From Terrisporobacter othiniensis (GTDB lineage Bacteria > Bacillota > Clostridia > Peptostreptococcales > Peptostreptococcaceae): a stretch of DNA of 22,933 bases. Position numbers and translations under genes: made by a program. The stretch spans positions 1-22,933 of the forward strand of contig NZ_JWHR01000040.1 in assembly GCF_000808015.1 (NCBI RefSeq), written 5' to 3'. Below the pieces are notes generated by a model, which was given only the letters and a program-made list of their open reading frames with translations, did not search any database and had not been told where the DNA came from. Of the stretch, positions 16,326-22,933 are shown in pieces. Within the stretch, counting starts at the first letter, position 1. Every line of letters starts with the position of its first letter.

Positions 16326-16754
16326 ATGGATGAGTTATATATGGAAATGGTGGAACTGTCATCTAAAGGATATTATTGTAGTCAAATATTAATGAAAATA
16401 ATTTTAGATTTAGAAGGTAAAGAAAATCCTGATTTAATCAGGTCTATGGGAGGATTAATAGGAGGATTAGGTTTTAATCAAAAAATATGTGGTGCTCTTA
16501 CTGGAGGAGTATGTATTTTAGGTTATTTTGCATCAAAAGGTGAAGATGATGAAATAGAAGATGAAAATCTAAGCATCATGATAAGAGAATTGATAGAGTG
16601 GTTTGAAAATGAAGGCAGTGATAATAAGGGAATAAACTGTGGAGATATATTAGATGGAGATTTTAATAATAAATCAAAAACTTGTCCTAATTTAGTACTA
16701 AATACTTTTGAAAAGATAGTTGAAATACTTAATAAATATGGTTATGAACTGTAA
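16326..16754 (+). CDS. C-GCAxxG-C-C family protein (DVU_1555-like)
   Basis: The 142-aa product has the ordered cysteines of the C-GCAxxG-C-C family: C18 in YYCSQ, C55 and C63 in KICGALTGGVCILG, C105 in INCGDIL and C120 in KTCPNL. Between them is a glycine-rich MGGLIGGLGF (41-50). Members are probable redox or metal-binding proteins, often near oxidoreductases, with no settled function. The ATG has GAGGGA about 8 bases upstream and follows the methyltransferase stop by 4 bases. A lone member of this family could be a redox shuttle or cofactor carrier for this operon; that is inference. Confidence 0.88.
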   Translation: MDELYMEMVELSSKGYYCSQILMKIILDLEGKENPDLIRSMGGLIGGLGFNQKICGALTGGVCILGYFASKGEDDEIEDENLSIMIRELIEWFENEGSDNKGINCGDILDGDFNNKSKTCPNLVLNTFEKIVEILNKYGYEL

Positions 16755-16775
16755 TTAATAAGGGGAGACGAGTTA

Positions 16776-17813
16776 ATGAACATATATGAAGAGGGGTTAA
16801 GGATTTTAAAAGATAAAAAGAGTTTTGTTTTGGCGAGTATAGTGAGCAGCACTGGTTCTACACCTAGAGCAAAAGGTACCCAAATGATAATAAGAGAAGA
16901 TGGCACAATATTTGGTACTGTAGGAGGAGGTAAGATGGAAGCCTCTTGTATTGAAAATGGTGTGAATTCAATTAAGAATAAAAAATCATTTGTTTACGAA
17001 TTTAATTTAGATAGTAAAGATGCATATAAATCAGAAATGGTTTGTGGAGGAAATGGAGAAATACTTATAAACTATATGGATTATGAGGATGAAAATAATC
17101 TACTAATTATGAAAGAGGCAACAGAAGCTGTAAAAAATCATAAAAAAGGATGGATAGTTACAGTTTTAAAAGAAAATAAAAAAGAGATGATATTTGTTGA
17201 TGATGAAAATAAGCTAACTGGAGAATATACAGGAAGTCAATTAATGAAAAGTAAATTATCTAATGGTATAGAAAGATTGAGTATCCACTCAGATGCAATT
17301 GATGACGAAAGGTTTATTATGCAAAAAGTTCATACTATGGGAAAAGCTTATATATTTGGAGCTGGACATGTATCTAAAGAAACAGCAGCAATTCTAGATA
17401 TAATAGAATTTGAAACCATAGTTTTAGATGATAGAAATGAATTTGCAAATAAAGATAGATTTCCAAATTCACATACTATAGTATTAGATACATTAGAAGA
17501 AATTGGTGATTTAGGTATAGATGATGATAGTTATATTTTGATAATAACTAGAGGACATTTATATGACTATAACGTGCTTAATTGGGCATTAAAAACAGAT
17601 GCTTACTATATAGGAATGATTGGTAGCCAATCTAAGATTAATATGACATATGAAAAGCTTAAAGCAGACGGATTTACAGAGAATGATCTTAAAAGAGTAC
17701 ATTCGCCAATAGGAATAAAGCTAGATGCAAAAACTCCTGGTGAAATTGCAGTTAGTATTGCGGCAGAACTTATAAATGAAAGAAGCGCAAAAGAAAGAAA
17801 AATGGAAAAATGA
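16776..17813 (+). CDS. xdhC: XdhC/CoxI family molybdenum cofactor chaperone
   Basis: The 345-aa product has the N-terminal XdhC/CoxI domain: GSTPRAKGTQM (27-37), GTVGGGKMEASC (47-58) and MVCGGNGE (88-95). The C-terminal Rossmann domain begins at FGAGHVS (194-200) and includes GMIGSQSK. XdhC proteins bind Mo cofactor, protect or assist its sulfuration, and insert it into xanthine-oxidase-family enzymes. Mop, 3.8 kb upstream, is the obvious client. GGGGAG at 16762-16767 precedes the ATG. The last four bases overlap the next gene (ATGA), which has a MocA-like domain. That pairing is expected for MCD-type cofactor synthesis and insertion. Confidence 0.93.
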   Translation: MNIYEEGLRILKDKKSFVLASIVSSTGSTPRAKGTQMIIREDGTIFGTVGGGKMEASCIENGVNSIKNKKSFVYEFNLDSKDAYKSEMVCGGNGEILINYMDYEDENNLLIMKEATEAVKNHKKGWIVTVLKENKKEMIFVDDENKLTGEYTGSQLMKSKLSNGIERLSIHSDAIDDERFIMQKVHTMGKAYIFGAGHVSKETAAILDIIEFETIVLDDRNEFANKDRFPNSHTIVLDTLEEIGDLGIDDDSYILIITRGHLYDYNVLNWALKTDAYYIGMIGSQSKINMTYEKLKADGFTENDLKRVHSPIGIKLDAKTPGEIAVSIAAELINERSAKERKMEK

Positions 17814-18955
17814 AGATAAGTGGTTTGATTGTTGCAGCAGGTTTATCATCTAGAATGAATGATTTTAAACCTTTAATGGAAATAGAAAACAAGCCACTTA
17901 TTATAAATACAATTAATAGTTTGAGAAAAAGTGGAATAGAGGATATAAATATTGTTGTAGGTTATAGAGCTAAAGATATAGAAAGATGTGTAAAGAATGA
18001 GAATGTAAACATTATTTACAATAATGACTATAACAACACCTTTATGTATGATTCTTTTAAGCTTGGATTAGAAAAAATTAAAGATAATTGTGATGCAGTT
18101 ACATTTTTACCTGGAGATGTTGGTTTCGTATCTAAATACACCATAGACTTATTAGTTAAAGAAATTTATAAAGATAAAAGTAAAATTGTATATCCAGTGT
18201 ATAAAGATGTAATGGGTCATCCACCTATTATAAGCTCCATATGTTTTGATTACTTATTAAATTATAATGGTAAGAATGGTTTAAAAGGTGGAATGGAATA
18301 TTTTGAAGAATGCTCTAAGAAAATAGATACACCCGATAAATTTATATTATGTGATATGGATTATAAAGAAGAGTTCTATAAAGTTAAACATGATTTTGAA
18401 AATAGGCAGATTTTATCTCTAGAAGAATGTATTTATTTATTATCTTATTTCCATGTACCTAATTCCATAATTAATCATGGTAAAAAAGTAAAAGAGATAT
18501 GCGAAGATCTAAGTAATTCAATTAATAAAAATAAAAAGATTATAAATATAGACTTAATTAAATCAGCTTCTATTTTACATGATATAAAAAGACAAGAAAA
18601 GAATCACGCAGATTTAGGGGCTGACTTATTAGAAAGTTTAGGTTATGACAAAATAGCTTATATTGTTAGAAGTCATATGAAGCTTAAAAATGAAATGGAA
18701 GATGTAATAAATGAAAATACTATATTATATTATGGTGATAAACTAGTAGTAGAAGATGAATTTGTAGATTTAAATAAAAGATTTCAAGAGAAACTAAATA
18801 AATATAACGACAATGAAGAAATTCAAGCAAATATAATGAAAAAATATAAAACAACCCTTAAGATAAAATCCAACATTATTTCTATAATTGGAAGAAATGA
18901 GTATGAGAAATTGGAGAATAAATGGAGGGGGTATAAGGATGATTTATTTAAATAA
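17810..18955 (+). CDS. MocA-like nucleotidyltransferase fused to an HD domain (DVU_1551-like)
   Basis: Residues 1 to about 190 are an NTP-transferase of the MocA/MobA type: LIVAAGLSSRM (6-16), K20, LPGDVGF (100-106) and VMGHPPI (134-140). The GHPP motif is typical of MocA, which converts molybdopterin and CTP to molybdopterin cytosine dinucleotide. Residues about 215-315 form an HD-type metal phosphohydrolase domain with H223, H257-D258, H266, H289 and D310. The total is 381 aa, about twice a stand-alone MocA. It overlaps xdhC by 4 bases and the next gene by 17. A role in making the Mop cofactor is likely; the HD domain's substrate is unknown and could be a nucleotide or the dinucleotide itself. 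Confidence 0.85.
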   Translation: MKISGLIVAAGLSSRMNDFKPLMEIENKPLIINTINSLRKSGIEDINIVVGYRAKDIERCVKNENVNIIYNNDYNNTFMYDSFKLGLEKIKDNCDAVTFLPGDVGFVSKYTIDLLVKEIYKDKSKIVYPVYKDVMGHPPIISSICFDYLLNYNGKNGLKGGMEYFEECSKKIDTPDKFILCDMDYKEEFYKVKHDFENRQILSLEECIYLLSYFHVPNSIINHGKKVKEICEDLSNSINKNKKIINIDLIKSASILHDIKRQEKNHADLGADLLESLGYDKIAYIVRSHMKLKNEMEDVINENTILYYGDKLVVEDEFVDLNKRFQEKLNKYNDNEEIQANIMKKYKTTLKIKSNIISIIGRNEYEKLENKWRGYKDDLFK

Positions 18956-20057
18956 TGGTGCCACATCATGGCCTAAACCACAATGTGTCTCAAATGCTCT
19001 AAAAAAATCCTTAGATGAGTTACCATGTAGCGCTCATAGAAGTGGATTTGATGAAGAGGAAAATTATAATTGTAAAGATTTATTAGCAAAACTACTTAAA
19101 GTAGATAATCCTAATAACATTGTATATGGGAATAATGCTACCTTTGGACTTAACTTAGCTATTCAAGGATTTGAATTTAATAATGGGGACAAGGTTTTGA
19201 CTACTGCAGCAGAGCACAATTCAGTATTAAGACCCTTACATTATCTTCAAAAGAAGAAAGTTATTGAATATGAGATAATTGATGTAAATGAAGAAGGAAG
19301 AATAGAGCCTAAATTATGGGAAGAAAAAATCAAGGAAATAAAGCCTAGAATGGTTGTATTTACTCATGCATCTAACGTAACAGGAGCAGTTAATGATGCA
19401 CAAAAGCTAGCAAATATTGCAAAAAAATATAATTGTGTAGTGCTTTTAGATGCATCTCAAAGTCTAGGTCTAATAGATGTATTTCCGCAAAAATGGGATA
19501 TAGATATGGTGGCATTTACTGGACATAAATACTTACTTGGACCTCAGGGAACAGGTGGGCTTTATGTATCTTCAAAAATTAAGTTAAACCCTATATTGCA
19601 AGGAGGAACAGGCATATATAGTGATGAAGATACTATGCCAGAAGAAATGCCTTTAAGGTTAGAAGCTGGAACACCAAATGATACATCATTTAAAGGGTTA
19701 GAGGAAGCTCTAAGATGGGCATTTGAAAATCCTATTAATAAGAATAAGATAGATTATTTAGTAAATAAAATAAAAAAAGAATTGAAAAAAATGAATGTTA
19801 ATGTGATAGATGTAAGAGGTGAAACAACTCCTGTAATTTCATTTACTATGGCAAATTATAGTGTAAATGAAGTGGGAGAAATACTTCAAATGAGTTTTGA
19901 TATTATATGCAGAAGTGGACTTCATTGCGCGCCTTTAATTCATAAATGCTTAAGAACATCACCAAGTGGAACAGTTAGAATTAGTTTATCAAGGTTTACT
20001 ACAGAAGAGGAAGTAGACTATTTTATTAATTCCATAAAGGACATAATAGATGGATAA
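18939..20057 (+). CDS. Class V aminotransferase, cysteine desulfurase-like (EF2568 type)
   Basis: The 372-aa PLP enzyme is of the NifS/SufS fold: AEHNS with H93, LLDASQS with D171 and Q174, PLP lysine K197 in FTGHKYLLGPQGTGG, and a candidate catalytic cysteine C330 in SGLHCAPL. It resembles the EF2568 branch (TIGR01977), which is often found near Mo hydroxylase genes. It probably supplies persulfide sulfur, or possibly selenium, for the terminal ligand of the Mo centre that XdhC-bound cofactor receives. I chose the ATG at 18939, 7 bases after GGAGGGGG (18924-18931). The reading frame is open further back to 18888, but there it lies within the upstream gene and has no binding site. Confidence 0.87.
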   Translation: MIYLNNGATSWPKPQCVSNALKKSLDELPCSAHRSGFDEEENYNCKDLLAKLLKVDNPNNIVYGNNATFGLNLAIQGFEFNNGDKVLTTAAEHNSVLRPLHYLQKKKVIEYEIIDVNEEGRIEPKLWEEKIKEIKPRMVVFTHASNVTGAVNDAQKLANIAKKYNCVVLLDASQSLGLIDVFPQKWDIDMVAFTGHKYLLGPQGTGGLYVSSKIKLNPILQGGTGIYSDEDTMPEEMPLRLEAGTPNDTSFKGLEEALRWAFENPINKNKIDYLVNKIKKELKKMNVNVIDVRGETTPVISFTMANYSVNEVGEILQMSFDIICRSGLHCAPLIHKCLRTSPSGTVRISLSRFTTEEEVDYFINSIKDIIDG

Positions 20058-20334
20058 ATTTAAAGTACAAAAAGTTGATAATTGTTTTAAAAACAGTCAA
20101 AGTTACGAGTACAAATTAAATGTGGAAGTAAATGAAGAACTTCTTAAAAAGTTACAAAACTTAGGTGAAATAGAAATTAAAAATTTTAGGCGACCAATTT
20201 TTATGATTAATTGTGAAAATAAAAATAAGATAAAGGGAGTTATTAACTCTAAAATCATAAGAGTGAGTTTTCCAGATGATATATGGGAAGAAAGAAAAGA
20301 ATCATTTGAAAAATTTTTGAATGAAGTTTTGTAG
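20050..20334 (+). CDS. Small conserved-position protein of unknown function (94 aa)
   Basis: The gene overlaps the aminotransferase end by 8 bases and precedes the radical SAM gene by 26 bases, so it is clearly part of the operon. The sequence is charged and soluble, with cysteines at C12 and C55. A strand-rich middle (EIEIKNFRRPIFMIN) is followed by an IKGVIN...IRVSFP segment and an acidic helix at the end. It has no CxxC motif, signal or membrane segment. I do not recognise a family, and it does not resemble the DUF3343 Se/S carrier often found beside EF2568-type desulfurases. It could be a partner of the desulfurase or of the radical SAM enzyme. Confidence 0.72.
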   Translation: MDKFKVQKVDNCFKNSQSYEYKLNVEVNEELLKKLQNLGEIEIKNFRRPIFMINCENKNKIKGVINSKIIRVSFPDDIWEERKESFEKFLNEVL

Positions 20335-20360
20335 ATAGTCAATATTACTGGGGGGAAGCT

Positions 20361-21686
20361 ATGGGAAAAATATTAAATCAAGTGGAGAGTTTATGTCCTT
20401 ATTGTTTAAAAAAAATAGTAGGACAAAAAGTAGAATATGAAGATGGAGTATATTTGGAAAAAACTTGTGAAGAGCATGGTTTTTTTAAAACATTAATCTG
20501 GGAAGGCAAAGGTTATGAAGCTTGGAGCGATGTGGAAAAATTTAAAACTCCTAATGTGGTAAGTAGCGAAGCAAATAAAGGATGTCCATATGATTGTGGA
20601 ATTTGTAGTGAACATAGACAGGAAACTTGTTGTGTTCTTCTTGAAATAACAAATAGATGTAATTTAAAATGTCCTATTTGTTTTGCCTCTTCAAATGAAA
20701 ATATGAAAAAAGATATAAGTATAGAAAGAGTTAGTGAATACTACGATTATCTAATGAAGTGTGGAGGCCCTTATAATATTCAACTATCAGGAGGAGAACC
20801 AACTCTTAGGGATGATTTAGATGAGATAATTAAAATTGGAAAAGAAAAAGGGTTTACGTTTTTTCAACTTAATACTAATGGTATTAGAATTGGAGAAGAT
20901 GAAAACTATATAAAGGCTTTAAGCAAAGCTGGTTTAAATACAGTATTTCTACAATTTGATGGTCTTAGTGATGACGTATACTCTAAGCTTAGAGGTAAAA
21001 AACTACTTAGAGTAAAATTAAAAGCCATAGAAAATTGTAAAAAGGCTGGAGTAGGAGTAGTTCTTGTTCCTACCATAATGAAAGATATAAATGTTAATCA
21101 AATAGGCAAAATTATAAATTTTGCCATAGATAATATGCCTGACGTGAGGGGAGTTCATTTTCAACCAGTAAGTTTCTTTGGAAGATATGAAAATAGAGAT
21201 GAAAACTATAGAATAACCATACCGAAAATGTTAAATGAAATAGAAGAACAAATGAAGGGTAAGATGAAAATAGAAAACTTTATGGGAGGAGGAGCAGAGA
21301 ATTCATACTGTTCTTTCCATGGAAACTTCTTAGTAAATGAAGATAAAAGTCTAAAACCTTTAGGAAGTAAAAGTAATTGTTGTTGTAAGCCAACTTCTTC
21401 TAAGCAATCTAGAGAATTTGTGGCAAAGCAATGGTCAGCAGTAAAAAAATCCTCAAATAAAAAAGATGCTAGAAATAACTTTACAAAATCTTTGGATGAC
21501 TTCCTAGATAGATTTGATAATTATACCTTAGCCATATCTGCCATGTTATTCCAGGATGTGTGGAATGTGGATTTAGATAGGTTAAAACAATGTTATATAC
21601 ATGTAGTAAGTGAAGACATGAAACTGATACCTTTTTGTGCATATAACTTAACAAATATAGATAATAAAAGTTTATACAGGAGATAA
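20361..21686 (+). CDS. trsS: Cys-rich radical SAM enzyme (TrsS-like, MJ0619/Tes-related)
   Basis: The 441-aa radical SAM protein has the SAM-cluster motif CNLKCPIC (C100, C104, C107) and GGEP (144-147). A Cys-rich entry precedes it: C12-C15, C36, then GCPYDCGICSEHRQETC (C75, C79, C82, C90, C91), as in MJ0619-like and tetraether lipid synthase enzymes. Those carry extra FeS clusters and act on pterins or lipids. The C-terminal part adds C317, a C340-C341-C342 triplet, C411 and C426. I recall Mop-linked relatives named TrsS, some of which contain selenocysteine; this copy is all-cysteine with no in-frame TGA. GGGGGGAAG precedes the ATG. The reaction is unknown. Confidence 0.85.
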   Translation: MGKILNQVESLCPYCLKKIVGQKVEYEDGVYLEKTCEEHGFFKTLIWEGKGYEAWSDVEKFKTPNVVSSEANKGCPYDCGICSEHRQETCCVLLEITNRCNLKCPICFASSNENMKKDISIERVSEYYDYLMKCGGPYNIQLSGGEPTLRDDLDEIIKIGKEKGFTFFQLNTNGIRIGEDENYIKALSKAGLNTVFLQFDGLSDDVYSKLRGKKLLRVKLKAIENCKKAGVGVVLVPTIMKDINVNQIGKIINFAIDNMPDVRGVHFQPVSFFGRYENRDENYRITIPKMLNEIEEQMKGKMKIENFMGGGAENSYCSFHGNFLVNEDKSLKPLGSKSNCCCKPTSSKQSREFVAKQWSAVKKSSNKKDARNNFTKSLDDFLDRFDNYTLAISAMLFQDVWNVDLDRLKQCYIHVVSEDMKLIPFCAYNLTNIDNKSLYRR

Positions 21687-21688
21687 GT

Positions 21689-22933
21689 ATGAGATTAGAT
21701 AATTGGATATCTGAAAAAATTAAAGTAAATAATAAATTAAGTAGAGATGAACTAGAAAAATATCAATTAAATGAATTAAATAATTTAATTAAATATGTGA
21801 AAGAAAACTCACCTTTTTACAAAGAACTATATAAAAACTTAGATGAAATAAATTCTTTAGAAGAGTTATATAAAATACCAATTATCAATAAAGAAGATAT
21901 AATTGCAAATGGAAATAAAATGGTATGTGTTAATCAAAGCGAGATAAGCAGAATAGTTTCATTAGATACATCTGGAACTATGGGTAAATATAAAAGAATT
22001 TATTTTACTGAGGAAGACCAAAATCTTACAGTAGATTTTTTTACAAAAGGACTTAGCTTTCTTGTTGAAAAAAACGATGTAATGATGATTATGCTTCCTT
22101 TTGAAAGAGAAAATAGTGTAGGGGATTTAATAAAACAGTCTTTAGAAATTATGCAGGTTAAACCTGTAATGAACGGTAGTTTATCTTCTTTTAAGAAAAC
22201 TACAGACATTATAATAAGTAAGCATGTAAATTCGATTGTAGGTATGCCTGTAGAAATTTTAGCTTTGGGAAGATATATAAAAAAACAAAATTTACCAATA
22301 AAAATTAAAAGTATTTTGTTAAGTGCGGATATGGTAAATAATACATTTATCGAAGAAATAAAGAATGTTTATAATTGTGAAGTATTTAATCATTTCGGTA
22401 TGACAGAAACTGGACTTGGAGGTGCAGTTGACTGCGATTACCATAAAGGAATGCACATTAGAGAAAATGATTTATTAATTGAAATTGTAAATCCTGTGAC
22501 AAAAGAAAATATGAAATGTGGAGAAAGTGGAGAAATTTTAATCACTACTTTAACGAGAAAAGCAATGCCTCTTATAAGATATGCTACGGGAGATATATCA
22601 TCTTTTGTAAAAGAAAGTTGTAGTTGCGATAGTGTACTAAAAAGACTTGATAAAATAAGATATAGGATGGATGATAGAGCACATATAGGTAAAAACTTGT
22701 ATATAAATATTAACTCCATAGATAATATTTTATTTAAATTAGATAACCTTATTAATTATAAAGTAGATGTGGAAAATAATGAGGAGTATTATGAGTTAAA
22801 ATTACAGATAGCATTTTTCCAAGATGATAAAAAAATTTCATATTATGATAATAAAGGCTTAAAAATAGAAATAAAGAATTTATTATTAAATAATCCAAGA
22901 ATTAAAAAATCTTATGAGATGGGAATATTAAAA
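21689..22933 (+). CDS. AMP-forming CoA ligase, PaaK-like (DVU_1553-like), partial at window end
   Basis: The gene starts at ATG 21689, three bases after the radical SAM stop, with CAGGAG at 21677-21682 as the binding site, and runs off the window after 415 codons. It belongs to the adenylate-forming family near phenylacetate-CoA ligase. A3-type P-loop TSGTMGKYK, NHFGMTETG and LIRYATGD are visible in order. Such enzymes join an aromatic or other carboxylic acid to CoA via an acyl-AMP. The product of Mop would be a carboxylic acid, so an aldehyde-to-acyl-CoA route is possible; alternatively the ligase could activate a substrate for the radical SAM enzyme. The true length and any later operon genes are unseen. 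Confidence 0.85.
   Translation, partial: MRLDNWISEKIKVNNKLSRDELEKYQLNELNNLIKYVKENSPFYKELYKNLDEINSLEELYKIPIINKEDIIANGNKMVCVNQSEISRIVSLDTSGTMGKYKRIYFTEEDQNLTVDFFTKGLSFLVEKNDVMMIMLPFERENSVGDLIKQSLEIMQVKPVMNGSLSSFKKTTDIIISKHVNSIVGMPVEILALGRYIKKQNLPIKIKSILLSADMVNNTFIEEIKNVYNCEVFNHFGMTETGLGGAVDCDYHKGMHIRENDLLIEIVNPVTKENMKCGESGEILITTLTRKAMPLIRYATGDISSFVKESCSCDSVLKRLDKIRYRMDDRAHIGKNLYININSIDNILFKLDNLINYKVDVENNEEYYELKLQIAFFQDDKKISYYDNKGLKIEIKNLLLNNPRIKKSYEMGILK

Noticed and set aside
22000..22719. Minus-strand open frames opposite the AMP ligase
   Set aside because: They are antisense shadows: the plus strand has an uninterrupted adenylate-forming enzyme with its motifs in order.

Overview
The window is strongly AT-rich, with short intergenic gaps, strong GGAGG-type ribosome binding sites and U-tract terminators. 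It carries a class III (Firmicutes-type) fructose-1,6-bisphosphatase, a double-feoA feo operon and a Desulfovibrio-type Mop aldehyde oxidoreductase. This points to an anaerobic low-GC Bacillota, most likely a clostridium of the Peptostreptococcaceae type. The family-level guess rests on gene style and arrangement, not on a marker gene. No rRNA, tRNA, CRISPR array, phage gene or transposase was seen.

Layout. (1) 1-3507, iron uptake: a Fur box and a DUF2325 protein with a cysteine-rich tail; then a second Fur box with a consensus promoter driving feoA-feoA-feoB and a 49-aa cysteine-rich FeoB-associated membrane protein, closed by a terminator. (2) 3655-5747, a single-gene unit for class III FBPase (gluconeogenesis). 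(3) 5889-9537, a consensus promoter followed by an ATP-grasp ligase of D-aspartate-ligase type, an aspartate racemase and MurE. MurE lacks the DAP-type DNPR signature. Together they suggest a Lys-containing peptidoglycan with a D-Asp cross-bridge. (4) 9689-10090, an orphan minus-strand gene. (5) 10199-13048, mop, a single-chain molybdenum aldehyde oxidoreductase with two [2Fe-2S] clusters. (6) 13245 to the window end, a tightly packed operon of at least ten genes in the same direction: a GltD/HdrD-like FeS oxidoreductase, a small CxxC protein, a SAM methyltransferase, a C-GCAxxG-C-C protein, XdhC, a MocA-like nucleotidyltransferase fused to an HD domain, a class V aminotransferase/cysteine desulfurase, an orphan 94-aa protein, a Cys-rich radical SAM enzyme and a PaaK-like AMP-forming ligase that runs off the edge.

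Region 6 is the most interesting part. From memory, its gene content matches the Desulfovibrio vulgaris neighbourhood DVU_1551-DVU_1557, next to the Mop homologue DVU_1559. XdhC, the cytidylyltransferase-like domain and the desulfurase explain insertion and sulfuration of a molybdopterin-cytosine-dinucleotide cofactor. The radical SAM enzyme, methyltransferase, C-GCAxxG-C-C protein, CoA ligase and FeS oxidoreductase are not explained by known maturation. They suggest an uncharacterised cofactor modification or an aldehyde-to-acyl-CoA pathway.

Related copies of a dispersed intergenic repeat lie at 3122-3286, 3525-3577 and 13055-13210, the last of these just upstream of the accessory operon.
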